DNA from: Granulicella sp.
GTDB taxonomy: Bacteria; Acidobacteriota; Terriglobia; Terriglobales; Acidobacteriaceae
Length of the DNA stretch: 64,000 bases
Direction of reading: 5' to 3'
Assembly: GCA_003132145.1 (NCBI GenBank)
Contig: PKWU01000039.1
Span: 1-64,000 of the forward strand
Shown piece by piece: positions 45,480 through 54,184 of the stretch (the first letter of the stretch is position 1; each line of letters opens with the position of its first letter). The position numbers and the translations under genes were made by a program. The notes beneath the pieces are model-generated. The model was not told where the DNA came from, made no database searches, and saw only the letters and a list, made by a program, of their open reading frames with translations.

Positions 45480-46028
45480 CTAGCGGCTTGCGTAGGACTT
45501 GATCCCGGCCAGCAGGCCCTCGGCGAACCGCTTTGCCTGGCCCGCCAGCGAGGCGATCTTCTGCGCGGGTCTGCGGATGCCGTTGCCGATGGTCTCGACC
45601 ACCTCGACGGTCGCCGTCAGCGCAGCCGTCACCATTCCATCGACCCGCGCCACCTGGCGCTGGGTGCGCAGGTTGGCGTCGGCCAGCGTCTCTTCGAAGT
45701 GCTGCGCGGTGCCGCGCACCAGATCGCTGGTCTCCAGCAGATTGTCTGCGATGGCACGCACCTTCGGTGCATTCTCGCTGAGCAGATACTCCGCGGTCTG
45801 GCTGATCTGGGTTGCCGAATCGATCAGCGGAAGCACCTTCTGCTTCAGCTCGTCGACCGTCTCCGCCAGGCCCTTGATCGCCTTGACGGACTTTGCCGCG
45901 AGGACGATCAGCGCCGTGACCTGCACCAGCATCGCCAGCGCAACCAGCCCGATAAAGATCGTCAGAAGATTGGTATTTATCTCGGAGACTGCATCCGTTC
46001 CCTGGAACCACATCGCCAGCATCGTCAT
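45480..46028 (-). CDS. DUF948-type membrane protein
   Basis: 182 residues from ATG 46028 (MTMLAMW). A hydrophobic N-terminal segment (LTIFIGLVALAMLVQVTALIVLAA) is followed by a long helical, coiled-coil-like region (about 50-150) with regular heptads. The family often accompanies YtxH genes, as here, where a YtxH-like gene lies 74 bases upstream on the same strand. Role unknown, probably an envelope stress or stability factor. Confidence 0.78.
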   Translation of the reverse strand: MTMLAMWFQGTDAVSEINTNLLTIFIGLVALAMLVQVTALIVLAAKSVKAIKGLAETVDELKQKVLPLIDSATQISQTAEYLLSENAPKVRAIADNLLETSDLVRGTAQHFEETLADANLRTQRQVARVDGMVTAALTATVEVVETIGNGIRRPAQKIASLAGQAKRFAEGLLAGIKSYASR

Positions 46029-46102
46029 TCGTCCCCTTCCGTACGCTAGGCCGCAGCCTGTCCGGCGCCCAACAATGCGACGCCGGAGCTCAACCCAAGG
46101 AA

Positions 46103-46492
46103 CTAAGCCTGCGGCTCGGTGGTTGTGTTGATATAGGCTTCCTTGCCCGCGTCGACCGCGGCCTCGACCTTGGCCTGCTGCTCGTTGATCAGGCTCTTGC
46201 CCTTTTCCACGTACTGGGTCCACTGGGTGCGGCCCTTGTCGTAGTACTCGCGCCCCTTGTCGATCGACTCCTTGGCCTGGCGCTTGCCTTCCTCAACCAG
46301 CTCAGAGGCCTTCTGCTTGCCCTGCTCGACCAGTTCCGCGGCCTTGTCCCTGGCCTCGCGCGCGCCGTTCAACAGTTCCTCGCGGGTCTCTTTGCCGGCC
46401 TTCGGCGCATACAGCACCCCGATCACCGCGCCGATTCCCAGCCCGGCTAGGAACCATCCAATCCCACATGATCCGCATTCGTTGTCTGCCAT
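46103..46492 (-). CDS. YtxH domain protein
   Basis: 129 residues. An N-terminal Cys pair (CGSCGIGW) and a glycine-rich membrane helix (FLAGLGIGAVIGVLYAPKAGKETR) carry the YtxH signature, followed by a highly charged helix with repeated EQGKQKASELVEEGKRQAKE motifs. General-stress-related membrane protein family. Upstream of the DUF948 gene in the same operon. Confidence 0.85.
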   Translation of the reverse strand: MADNECGSCGIGWFLAGLGIGAVIGVLYAPKAGKETREELLNGAREARDKAAELVEQGKQKASELVEEGKRQAKESIDKGREYYDKGRTQWTQYVEKGKSLINEQQAKVEAAVDAGKEAYINTTTEPQA

Positions 46493-46683
46493 CGTCTTCT
46501 CCTGTCCAGCCTTCTGGTAAGTCGTTTGTCCTTCTCCGTTATACGATGCACATTATGCCACTGGTGTGAATGCGCAAACGGAGAATGCGCATTGTCTGCA
46601 CACCTGCCTAGGATGCTAAGTATAGTACCTCTTGGGGCGTCATTCCGACTGTGGATGGGAGAAAATGCCGCCCTGGAGCGAAG

Positions 46684-46770
46684 CCGTGGAGGCGGCGCGG
46701 CGGTGGGAGCGATCCTGGGCGCCATCTTCGGCGGAGGCAAGGGAGCGGCCATTGGCGCGGCGGACGGCGG
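46684..46770 (+). pseudogene. Fragment of a glycine-zipper protein
   Basis: The plus strand encodes GGGAAVGAILGAIFGGGKGAAIGAA, the paired GxxxG zipper found near the C-terminus of small outer-membrane glycine-zipper proteins. The pattern stops abruptly at 46770, just before the TIGR03435 3' end, and no start or signal precedes it. It looks like the debris of a truncated gene. Confidence 0.4.
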
Positions 46771-46784
46771 AGCGTGGCGGAGGG

Positions 46785-47945
46785 TTAGTTGGGCGAGGGC
46801 TTCTCGACGTGGTCGATGGCGATCACATCCACCGCTGTCTTCTGCGCCGTCAGCTTCAGCCCAAGCTGCTGCTGAATCGCATCGAAGAGGTTCGGCGCTT
46901 CCGATACATCCGACGCATTGACTTTTGGCGGATGTCCGTTGAACTGCCAATCTTCGGGAGTGAACGTGACGTTGTTGTCGAATCTGCCCGGTATGTCTGT
47001 CCGGTTCACCACTGGCTTGTCCAGAACCAGCATTTGCAGAAAGTCGGTGAAGTCCGTCATCGTCCCATTGACCAGATGCAGCGTCAGGCCGCCGGTTCCT
47101 TGCGCGTAGTAGAAACCGGGGAGTGTCCCTTTCACTTGCGTAGGCGTCAGCTTTTGTCCCGTCTTCCCGACGGTCAGCACATACGCCGCAAGATCCCGCT
47201 TATCGTGATGAAACTTCAACGCGAAGCGGTCCGCCAGCAGCTTCCGAACCATGATTCTCATCTGGTCGGTATTCGGCGTGCCCGGTTGGTCCGGATTCGC
47301 TTCGATGTCGTATCGATCGCTGTCCATCCATCCCGGCCCGTTCACAACCTGCTTCACCTGCAAGCTGTAGGCAAAGGTGACCAGATCGTTCAGCGATCCG
47401 TTGCGGACCACCATGCTGCGTCCCTGGAGCACGAGGCCTTGCAAGCTCGACCCTCCCGAGGGGTTCGGCTTGATGGTCGCGACTTCGAACGACGGGTCTG
47501 CATCCGCCGCCATCGGCTTATCCGGCTTGGGTGGCTCGGGGATGTCCCACGCCGTCTCTGGCGTGGCGAGCAGCAGGGTCAGCGGAAACGGCTGTCCGCC
47601 CTGGGTCCATGTCCCGCTGATGCTCTTGCCGCTGGCGTCCAGCTTGCCCTCGAAACTGCCGCCGAGCATGTCGACCGCAATCTTTACAGCAGAACCCTGC
47701 CGAGTCACCGACGTGACCGGAATCGGCTGCGGAGTCTGATCGATGCTGTACATCTTCGCGCTCCAGCCGTCCTTGTCTCCCTTGTAGATATTGAAGATGA
47801 TCCGCAGGTCCTTACCGACCTTCAATGTTCCCTGCCAGTTGCCCGAGAGGTCGCCCGGCGCAGAGGGAGCAGCGGCCTGCGCGCGCAGGGCGGGGGTTGC
47901 GATCAACGCAGCGAGTGCAACGAGGCTCAGCATCAATTTCTTCAT
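46785..47945 (-). CDS. TIGR03435 family secreted protein with extra N-terminal domain
   Basis: 386 residues from ATG 47945 (MKKLMLSL). Signal peptide to ALRAQ. Residues 35-130 are a small beta domain (SGNWQGTLKVGKDLRIIFNIYKG, GTWTQGGQPFPLTL) often seen fused to hydrolases. The second half is the TIGR03435 'soil-associated' domain: FEVATIKPNPSGG, GPGWMDSDRYDIEA, MVRKLLADRFALKFHHDKRDLAAYVLTVGKTG and TDIPGRFD. The function of this large acidobacterial family is unknown. The ORF track to 48053 overruns the signal start. Confidence 0.88.
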   Translation of the reverse strand: MKKLMLSLVALAALIATPALRAQAAAPSAPGDLSGNWQGTLKVGKDLRIIFNIYKGDKDGWSAKMYSIDQTPQPIPVTSVTRQGSAVKIAVDMLGGSFEGKLDASGKSISGTWTQGGQPFPLTLLLATPETAWDIPEPPKPDKPMAADADPSFEVATIKPNPSGGSSLQGLVLQGRSMVVRNGSLNDLVTFAYSLQVKQVVNGPGWMDSDRYDIEANPDQPGTPNTDQMRIMVRKLLADRFALKFHHDKRDLAAYVLTVGKTGQKLTPTQVKGTLPGFYYAQGTGGLTLHLVNGTMTDFTDFLQMLVLDKPVVNRTDIPGRFDNNVTFTPEDWQFNGHPPKVNASDVSEAPNLFDAIQQQLGLKLTAQKTAVDVIAIDHVEKPSPN

Positions 47946-48131
47946 CGAACGATCTCCTCGAATAACGGATGGACTGCATGGCCCACAGCCCACCGTTAAC
48001 CGGCAAGAAGGAGCCGTGCTCCATAATACGCAATCCCGCCGCGGCAGGTTCAAGTGAATTGCCGGGCACTATCAAATTCATTGCATGAGCAGAGATTGCG
48101 CCGTACTGTGTGCCCGGTGCGCGGGCGGGCC

Positions 48132-49946
48132 TTATTTTTTTGCCTTGGCGGCTGATTTTTTGGCGGGGGACTTTGCCTGCGGCTTTGGCTTGGCAGCTTT
48201 CTTCGCGGCTTGCTTTGCCGGTGACTTGGCGGCAGGCTTTGGCTTTGTCTCCGATTTCGGCTTGGCGGCGGCCCTTGCTTCCGGCTTGGCGTCTGCCTTT
48301 GGCTTCGCCTCCGGCTTCTGCTTGGCTGCCGGTTTCGCAACCGTCTTGGCCGACGGCTTTGGCTTTGTCTCCGGCTTCGACTCGACGGCTTCGGCGGCGG
48401 CTTCCGCCTGCTGGCGCAGCGCGTGAAGCACCACGCGGAACATCTCTTCCTCGGGTGCGGGCTTACCGGTCCATATCTCGAACTGCCGCGCGCCCTGGTG
48501 GACGAACATCTCCACGCCCGTGATGATGGGGATCGACAACTGGCGCGCGAGGTGGAGCAGCGGCGTCTCCAGCGGGTTGTACACCAGGTCGAAGACCAGC
48601 CTGGTATTGAGGTCCCTGGCCTCCAGCAGGGGCGCGGTCTTGTTGCCCGCCATGCCGACCGGCGTGGCATTGATGATGGCGTCGAAGGACGTCTTGGCCA
48701 GGGCCTCCTTGCGGATGGTCTTGGAGCCGGACTGGCGCGCCAGCTTCTGCGCGGTCTCGGCTGTGCGGTTGAGGATGAAGACGTTTGCGCCCTTCTCGCG
48801 CAGGCCGAAGACGGCGGCGCGCGCCGCGCCTCCCGCGCCCAGCACCAGGACCTTGGCGCCGGCCAGCGGCATCCGCTTCTCCAGCGGGCCGGTAATGCCC
48901 GCCACGTCGGTGTTGAAGCCGTAGAGCTTGCCGTCCTGCGCGCGCAGCACCGTGTTGCATGCGCCGATCCTGGCCGAGAGCGGGTCGGTGCGCTCCAGAT
49001 GCGCCATGATCTCCTGCTTCAGCGGCATGGTGACGCTGACGCCCTGGATGGGGATGTCGTACACCAGCTTCAGCAGGTCGGAGAGCCGGGCGGTCTGCAG
49101 TGCCAGATAGACGGCGTTGACCGTCTCGCGGCGGAAGGCCGTATTCATCATGATGGGCGAGAGCGAGCTGCGGATCGGGTTTCCCGCCACGCCGTAGATC
49201 TTGGTGGCCGCGTCAACCTGGTCGATGCGGTAGGTCTCGATCAGCGTCCGCGAGGCGATCTGCCCCGGCCCGGTCTCCTCGCCCACGGTGGCGGCGGCGA
49301 AGGTGAAGGCCGATCCGGCGCGCACGCCCAGCACGCGCGAGATGATTCCAGCGTCGCCCATGCAGATGCCGATGAGGTTCGAGTTGTCGTTCATGCGCTC
49401 CAGAAAGCGGATCAGCGTGACGTTGTCGTAGAGCGCCTTGGCGGTGGGAACGACTTTGATGAAGTCGGGGCTGAAGGCCTCGCTGCGGTTGAATATCCCG
49501 TCCAGATCGTGCGTTCCCATGAAGTCGTGATAGCTGATGAGCAGGCCGATCCCGGTCTCGCGCAGCTTCTGCAGGTCGGCCTTCTTCATTGCCTCGGCGG
49601 ATTCCAGTTCAAGGTCCACCAGATGGAACCCCGCAGCCGCGCATTTGGTCAAAATCTCCAGTTCGGCGGCCAGTGATCCGGCGAACTTGCCGCCATTCAC
49701 GGTGCGTCGACAGGTTGCGATCACGGTGGCCGCCGTATTTTCGGCGAAGAACTGCTTGAACCGCGGCAGCGCAAGCAGCGGTTTCTCAAGATAATCCAGG
49801 CGAAACTCGAGGAACGGCGTCTCTTTGACCGCGGAGGTCGCCTTTTCGATCATCTCAGCGGGAGTGGCGCCTGCGATGGCCACGCACACTTTGGCAATGC
49901 GGGAGCGGAGAAACTGGGAAGCGTGACTGGGTACGTTCAAACTCAT
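48132..49946 (-). CDS. aroDE: Bifunctional dehydroquinate dehydratase / shikimate dehydrogenase with histone-like tail
   Basis: 604 residues from ATG 49946. Residues 15-240 are type I AroD: EFRLDYLE, the catalytic His in SYHDF and Schiff-base Lys in FIKVVPTA. Residues 250-510 are AroE: GNPIRSSLSPIMMNTAF, the Lys/Asp in TMPLKQE, NTDVAGI and the NADP motif VLGAGGAARA. The final ~92 residues are a lysine-, alanine- and proline-rich tail (KPAAKSPAKQAAKKAAKPKP), like histone H1 or bacterial HC-type tails. Shikimate pathway enzyme; the tail may bind nucleic acid or be an anchor. Upstream DNA is a nested palindrome. Confidence 0.92.
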   Translation of the reverse strand: MSLNVPSHASQFLRSRIAKVCVAIAGATPAEMIEKATSAVKETPFLEFRLDYLEKPLLALPRFKQFFAENTAATVIATCRRTVNGGKFAGSLAAELEILTKCAAAGFHLVDLELESAEAMKKADLQKLRETGIGLLISYHDFMGTHDLDGIFNRSEAFSPDFIKVVPTAKALYDNVTLIRFLERMNDNSNLIGICMGDAGIISRVLGVRAGSAFTFAAATVGEETGPGQIASRTLIETYRIDQVDAATKIYGVAGNPIRSSLSPIMMNTAFRRETVNAVYLALQTARLSDLLKLVYDIPIQGVSVTMPLKQEIMAHLERTDPLSARIGACNTVLRAQDGKLYGFNTDVAGITGPLEKRMPLAGAKVLVLGAGGAARAAVFGLREKGANVFILNRTAETAQKLARQSGSKTIRKEALAKTSFDAIINATPVGMAGNKTAPLLEARDLNTRLVFDLVYNPLETPLLHLARQLSIPIITGVEMFVHQGARQFEIWTGKPAPEEEMFRVVLHALRQQAEAAAEAVESKPETKPKPSAKTVAKPAAKQKPEAKPKADAKPEARAAAKPKSETKPKPAAKSPAKQAAKKAAKPKPQAKSPAKKSAAKAKK

Positions 49947-49981
49947 AGGCGCAATCGCGTATCTTACACAGCAATCGCTCA

Positions 49982-50102
49982 GGATGCAACTTTTCCAGTA
50001 AATATCTGCGATTGCGGAGGTTAGCCGCCAAACCGAGCGGTTTGGCGAACGCTCAACATTAACCTCCAAAAGAGACGGAAAGTGCGGCTAAAAGTTGCAT
50101 CC
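49982..50102. repeat. Triple-nested palindrome between aroDE and pgeF
   Basis: Three concentric inverted repeats: outer GGATGCAACTTTT (49982-49994) with AAAAGTTGCATCC (50090-50102), perfect over 13 bases; middle GGAGGTTA (50016-50023) with TAACCTCC (50060-50067); inner CGCCAAACCG (50026-50035) with CGGTTTGGCG (50038-50047), two bases apart. A 121-base structure in the divergent promoter region. Could be a MITE, a regulatory site or an RNA hairpin. Confidence 0.8.
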
Positions 50103-50187
50103 AACAGGGGAAAAATCTCGATGGACGAGAAACTTACCTGTCCTGCCAAGGCACGGCGCACGGGTGAAACCATAAAATGGGTGAGGG

Positions 50188-51378
50188 ATGAAGCGACCGA
50201 ACGATGCACAGGCGACCGGCGAGGTGGACGATCTGCTGGCCTCCGTTGGCCTGGGCCACGGACGGCGCAAGACGCTCGCCGGCTCCTGGCAGAATGGGGA
50301 GCGGCTGGCGAAGACTACGCGTGCCCGCCAAAATGCGCAGTCTGGACCTGCCGCGGCGCACAGGGGCGAGGGAACGCGGAGCGACAAGGCGGCGAAGCGA
50401 GTCGAACCGGTTCGCGCGCCGGGCTGGCTGCGCTACGCCTGGCTGCGCCACGGTTTCAGCACGCGCGCCACGGGTGTCTCCTCCATCTACGGTTCGGGTG
50501 CAGGCGTTGGCTCGCTCAACCTGGGTTGGACCCAGCAGGACGACCCGGCCAATGTGGCCGAGAACCGTCGCCGATTTATGGCCGCGGTCTTCAGCCAGCC
50601 AATAAACTCTGGCACCCCATCCATTTCCGGGCCATCTGATCCCTGTTCCCTGTTGCCTGATCCCTCTCTCGTGACCCTGCGCCAGTTCCACTCAGGAATG
50701 TTGCGCACCGTAGAGCGCGAAGACCTCGCCCAGCCCGCCCGCCTCCAGACCGCCGACGGGCGCGCCGTACTGCGTGCAGACGGGATGATGACCGACGTAC
50801 CCGGCGTCTTTCTCGGCATTCAGACCGCCGACTGCGTCCCGGTGCTGGTGGCCGACGTGCGCCGGCGCGCTGTGGCGGCCTTCCATGCGGGCTGGCGCGG
50901 CACGCTGGCCCGCATCGTCGAGCGCGGCATCGGCGCCATGCGCCTGCGCTACGGCTCGCGCCCCGAGGACCTGGTGGCCGCCATCGGCCCCTCCATCGGC
51001 CCCTGCTGCTACGCGGTCGGCGAAGAGGTGCGCTTCCAGTTCGAGTCTCAATTTGCCTACGCGCCCGATCTCTTCAGCGAGGTCTTCGACTCCGACCCCG
51101 TGCGCGACAAGTACCCGCTCCTCTTCCTCACCGCGCGCGCGCCGGGCCACAGCAACATCGGCCCACAGATCCATCTCGACCTGTGGCAGGCGAACCGCCG
51201 CCAGTTGCTCGACGCAGGCGTCCCCGCCAGCCGCATCACCGTCGTCGGCGAATGCACCGCCTGCGCCGGCCTGGGGACCGCCGCCGGAAGAAAGTACTTC
51301 TCCCACCGCGCCGAAAGCGGCTTCACCGGCCGAATGATGGCCGTCATCGGCGTGGCAGAGGCAGCAAGCAATAAATAA
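50188..51378 (+). CDS. pgeF: Laccase-domain protein PgeF (YfiH), purine nucleoside phosphorylase-like
   Basis: 396 residues. The multicopper-like DUF152 domain is clear: MRTVEREDL preceding LGIQTADCVPVLVADV, HAGWRGTL, GPSIGPCCYAV (Cys ligand), and NIGPQIHLDLWQANRRQL. The first 130 residues, including a PDPCSLLPDPS stretch, are not family-typical and include a repeat-like DNA segment. Family members act on muropeptide racemisation defects or as purine phosphorylases. ATG 50188 follows a weak GGATG; internal starts are possible. Confidence 0.85.
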   Translation: MKRPNDAQATGEVDDLLASVGLGHGRRKTLAGSWQNGERLAKTTRARQNAQSGPAAAHRGEGTRSDKAAKRVEPVRAPGWLRYAWLRHGFSTRATGVSSIYGSGAGVGSLNLGWTQQDDPANVAENRRRFMAAVFSQPINSGTPSISGPSDPCSLLPDPSLVTLRQFHSGMLRTVEREDLAQPARLQTADGRAVLRADGMMTDVPGVFLGIQTADCVPVLVADVRRRAVAAFHAGWRGTLARIVERGIGAMRLRYGSRPEDLVAAIGPSIGPCCYAVGEEVRFQFESQFAYAPDLFSEVFDSDPVRDKYPLLFLTARAPGHSNIGPQIHLDLWQANRRQLLDAGVPASRITVVGECTACAGLGTAAGRKYFSHRAESGFTGRMMAVIGVAEAASNK

Positions 51379-51391
51379 GTTTGCGGAACGA

Positions 51392-52420
51392 TCAGTGCGA
51401 TGCGGTTGCCGCAGGCGTAGGTACAGGAGCTGCGACCGGAGTGGCCGTAGGATCGTTCTTCGCATGTCTGTGGAAGAGAATCCGAATGATGTCGGGCGCG
51501 AACTCGTACATCTGCCCGCCCAGCGCGCCGAACAGCGTCACCTCGCTGCCGTTCTCCAGCGTCAACCCGATGCCCCGCTGGTTGGCTGGGTAGTATGCAT
51601 TGGAGATTGCGCCCGATATGTAGTTGCCCAACACGTTCGATGTATTGAACTGGTTCTTCCCGTTGTCGCCGTGACATTCAACCGTGGATAGCGCGGCAAC
51701 CCAGATGCGGCTCTTGATGGAGCCGGTCCCCTTGCGGAAGTAGCGCGGATCCTGATGCAGCAACTGGGGCAGAAGGGCGTTGCCGATCAGCGCGCCGTTG
51801 ACATTATCGGCATAGCTGGCGCCGACGCGCTTGAAGTATCCGGTAGGCCCCCAGCCGTAGCCGCTGTTGCTGTCGACCAGTTCGCTGTATCCTCCGCCGA
51901 CCACAAACGCCCAGCCGAAGTAGAAAGGATCGATGGTGCTGTGCAGCGCGAGATTCCACTTCTGCTTGCCGGAGAGCGGGGTGGCCTGCCCGTTCATCAC
52001 CACATTGAAGTTGGGCACCACGCCCAGCAGACGCTGCTGCTCCTCGGCCTTCAACTCGCGCTCGGACTCGTCGTGCTGTTGCTGCTTCGCATCCGTTGGG
52101 CCTGGCGTAGCAGCCGGAGGCGTGGAGTTTGGTGCAGGCGCAGAAGCCGGTGCAGTTGCCGACGGAGGAGTCGCGGCCGAAGCAGGCACGCTCTGCGGCG
52201 ACGAAGAAGACGTGGATGCAGCCGGAACGCTGTTCTGTGGCTCCGGTGCCTCCGGCAGCGCGAGCGCCGCCGACTCCACCGTCTGCGCGACGATGGACAG
52301 AGTGGGTTGCACCGCAGCCGTCTGCGTGAGATGTGTCTGTGCCTGCATCGAAGTGGCAAACGAAAGAGCCAGAGCCATAAACGTGGCTGAAATAAAAATG
52401 GGGGGAAAGAGTGGTCTCAC
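51392..52420 (-). CDS. Secreted hypothetical protein with Pro/Ala/Ser linker
   Basis: 342 residues. A signal peptide (FISATFMALALSFATSMQAQ) is followed by a low-complexity linker rich in Pro, Ala and Ser (about 55-115), a short charged helix (DESERELKAEEQQRLLG), and a globular part with LLHQDPRYFRKGTGSIKSR and VLGNYISGAISNAYYPANQRG. Similar proteins occur widely in Acidobacteria, but no function is known. Location is presumably periplasm or outer membrane. Confidence 0.75.
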   Translation of the reverse strand: MRPLFPPIFISATFMALALSFATSMQAQTHLTQTAAVQPTLSIVAQTVESAALALPEAPEPQNSVPAASTSSSSPQSVPASAATPPSATAPASAPAPNSTPPAATPGPTDAKQQQHDESERELKAEEQQRLLGVVPNFNVVMNGQATPLSGKQKWNLALHSTIDPFYFGWAFVVGGGYSELVDSNSGYGWGPTGYFKRVGASYADNVNGALIGNALLPQLLHQDPRYFRKGTGSIKSRIWVAALSTVECHGDNGKNQFNTSNVLGNYISGAISNAYYPANQRGIGLTLENGSEVTLFGALGGQMYEFAPDIIRILFHRHAKNDPTATPVAAPVPTPAATASH

Positions 52421-52559
52421 TTCATTAGTCTATCGCACAGAGCTGCGCACAAACCCTTTGGCAGCAGGCGGCGCAGGGGCCTGCACCTGACTTGCAACTG
52501 GGGATAGAGTCTGTGCGTTCGCGCGCGGTGCGGTAGGCTGGATCGATGAGGACAATGCG

Positions 52560-53213
52560 ATGAAATTCGAGATGGAAAAAACTCCCGCGCGCCAGATCTA
52601 CAACCTGCTGATCGGCCTGGTGGCCCCGCGGCCCATCGCCTGGGTCACCAGCATGGATGAAAATGGCCGCCTGAACGCCGCGCCATTCAGCGCCTACAAT
52701 TACCTATGCACCGATCCGCCGATCGTCGGCATGGGCGTGATGAACCGCCCCGGCCGCGGCTTCCTCCCCAAGGACACGGCGCGCAACATCCGCCGCACCG
52801 GAGAGTTTGTCATCAACGTGGTGACGGAAGACCTGATCGAGAAGATGAACATCTGCGCCACCGACTTCCCCGCCGAGGTCAGCGAGCTGGAGATGGCGGG
52901 CCTGACCACCGCGCCCTCGTCGGTCGTCAAAGTCCCGCGCATCGCCGAGGCCCACGCCGCGCTCGAGTGTAAGGAGTTCACCACCATGGAGATCGGCCGC
53001 TCGCGCATCGTTCTGGGTCGCGTCGTCGCCATGTTCGTCGAAGACCAATTCATCGTGCCGGAGCAGAACGGCGCCGGCCCCTACATCAGGTCCGAAGAGC
53101 TGCACGCCATGGGCCGCATGAACGGCCTCGGCAGCTATGTCAAGACGCGCGACGCCTTCGTCACCGTCCCCCGCATCTCGTTCGAAGACTGGGAGAAGGG
53201 CAAGCGCTCATAA
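52560..53213 (+). CDS. Flavin reductase family protein
   Basis: 217 residues. FMN-binding split barrel: LIGLVAPRPIAWVTSMDENGRLNAAPFSAYNYLCTDPP, then GMGVMNRPGRGFLPKDTARNIRRTGEFVINVV. Later segments (ALECKEFTTMEIGRSRIVLGRVVAMFV) complete the fold. Members reduce FMN/FAD with NAD(P)H or are uncharacterised oxidoreductases; the partner is unknown. ATG 52560 is the only plausible start. An 18-bp tandem repeat begins within its stop codon. Confidence 0.86.
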   Translation: MKFEMEKTPARQIYNLLIGLVAPRPIAWVTSMDENGRLNAAPFSAYNYLCTDPPIVGMGVMNRPGRGFLPKDTARNIRRTGEFVINVVTEDLIEKMNICATDFPAEVSELEMAGLTTAPSSVVKVPRIAEAHAALECKEFTTMEIGRSRIVLGRVVAMFVEDQFIVPEQNGAGPYIRSEELHAMGRMNGLGSYVKTRDAFVTVPRISFEDWEKGKRS

Positions 53214-53274
53214 ACCATCATCCTCAAATAAACCGTGAACCTCCAATAAACCGTCATTCTGGCGCAGCCAGAAT
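53210..53274. repeat. 18-bp tandem repeat ending in a short palindrome
   Basis: Units ATAAACCATCATCCTCAA (53210-53227) and ATAAACCGTGAACCTCCA (53228-53245) plus a third start at 53246. The third merges with the palindrome ATTCTGGC (53256-53263) and GCCAGAAT (53267-53274), a common interspersed-repeat core. The repeat lies between two convergent genes. Confidence 0.75.
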
Positions 53275-53309
53275 CTCTGTATTTTCTTTTGCCTGTTCTC
53301 GCTTCGCTG

Positions 53310-54176
53310 CTATTCCAGATAGCGCTTGACCCACGGATCGTCGGAGCGCACCAGCTCCTCGGTCGTTCCGTGGAAGACAATCTTCCCCTCGTTGAGCAGA
53401 AGAAACTTCGTGCCTTCATCGATGCCCCCGTCCGCACCGTCCTTGGGCAGGAGCTTCATGCCGCCAGTCGCTGGATCGAAGCGGTGGGTGGCAAGGATGA
53501 ACGCGTCCTGCAGGCGGTGCGTCACCACCAGCGAGGTGGTATGCCAGACGTCGCGCTGCTTCATCACCAGCTCGATAATGGTGGTCGATGTGATGGGGTC
53601 GAGCCCGCCGGTGGGCGAGTCGTAGAGGATCAAATCGGGATGGCTGATGATCGCGCGAGCAATCGAGACGCGCCGCCGCATCCCGCCCGAAAGCTCAGAC
53701 GGAAACTTGTCAATCGCCGCCTCCAGCTCGACGAACTTCAGCGCCTCCACCACGCGCGTGTGCGCCTCGGCCTCCGGTACGCGCTCCTCGTGCAGCCGGT
53801 ACGCCACGTTGTCCTCGACGTTGAGCGAGTCGAACAGCGCCGACTCCTGAAAGACCATGCCGATGCGCGCGCGCAACGCGTAGACCTCTCGCCGCCGCAG
53901 TTTGTCGATCTCCTCGCCGAAGACGCGAATCGTGCCCGAATCAGGCTTGAGCAGGCCATTCGCCAGCTTCAGCAGCACCGACTTGCCGCATCCCGCCGGG
54001 CCAAGCAGCACCAGCGTCTGTCCGCGCTCCACCGAGAAAGAGACCTCCTGCAACACCGGCTTGCCGTCGAAGGCAATCGACACATCCTCGAACTGCACCA
54101 CGGCACTCCCGTCGCCGGCCGCGCCGGCGGTTGCCGTGCTGGAACTACTGCCCGGGTTGGCGTGGTCTTCAGGCAT
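53310..54176 (-). CDS. mlaF: ABC transporter ATPase, MlaF-like
   Basis: 288 residues from ATG 54176 (MPEDHANPG); the track extension to 55064 is mlaE antisense. ABC motifs: Walker A LGPAGCGKSVLLKLANGLL, Q-loop VFQESALFDSLNV, signature LSGGMRRR, Walker B LILYDSPTGGLDP and H-switch VVTHRL. The signature pattern matches MlaF/TtgF-type lipid transporters. Together with MlaE it should move phospholipids or hopanoids across the periplasm. No MlaD is adjacent. Starts 8 bases after the mlaE stop. Confidence 0.88.
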   Translation of the reverse strand: MPEDHANPGSSSSTATAGAAGDGSAVVQFEDVSIAFDGKPVLQEVSFSVERGQTLVLLGPAGCGKSVLLKLANGLLKPDSGTIRVFGEEIDKLRRREVYALRARIGMVFQESALFDSLNVEDNVAYRLHEERVPEAEAHTRVVEALKFVELEAAIDKFPSELSGGMRRRVSIARAIISHPDLILYDSPTGGLDPITSTTIIELVMKQRDVWHTTSLVVTHRLQDAFILATHRFDPATGGMKLLPKDGADGGIDEGTKFLLLNEGKIVFHGTTEELVRSDDPWVKRYLE

Positions 54177-54184
54177 GGGCGCTC

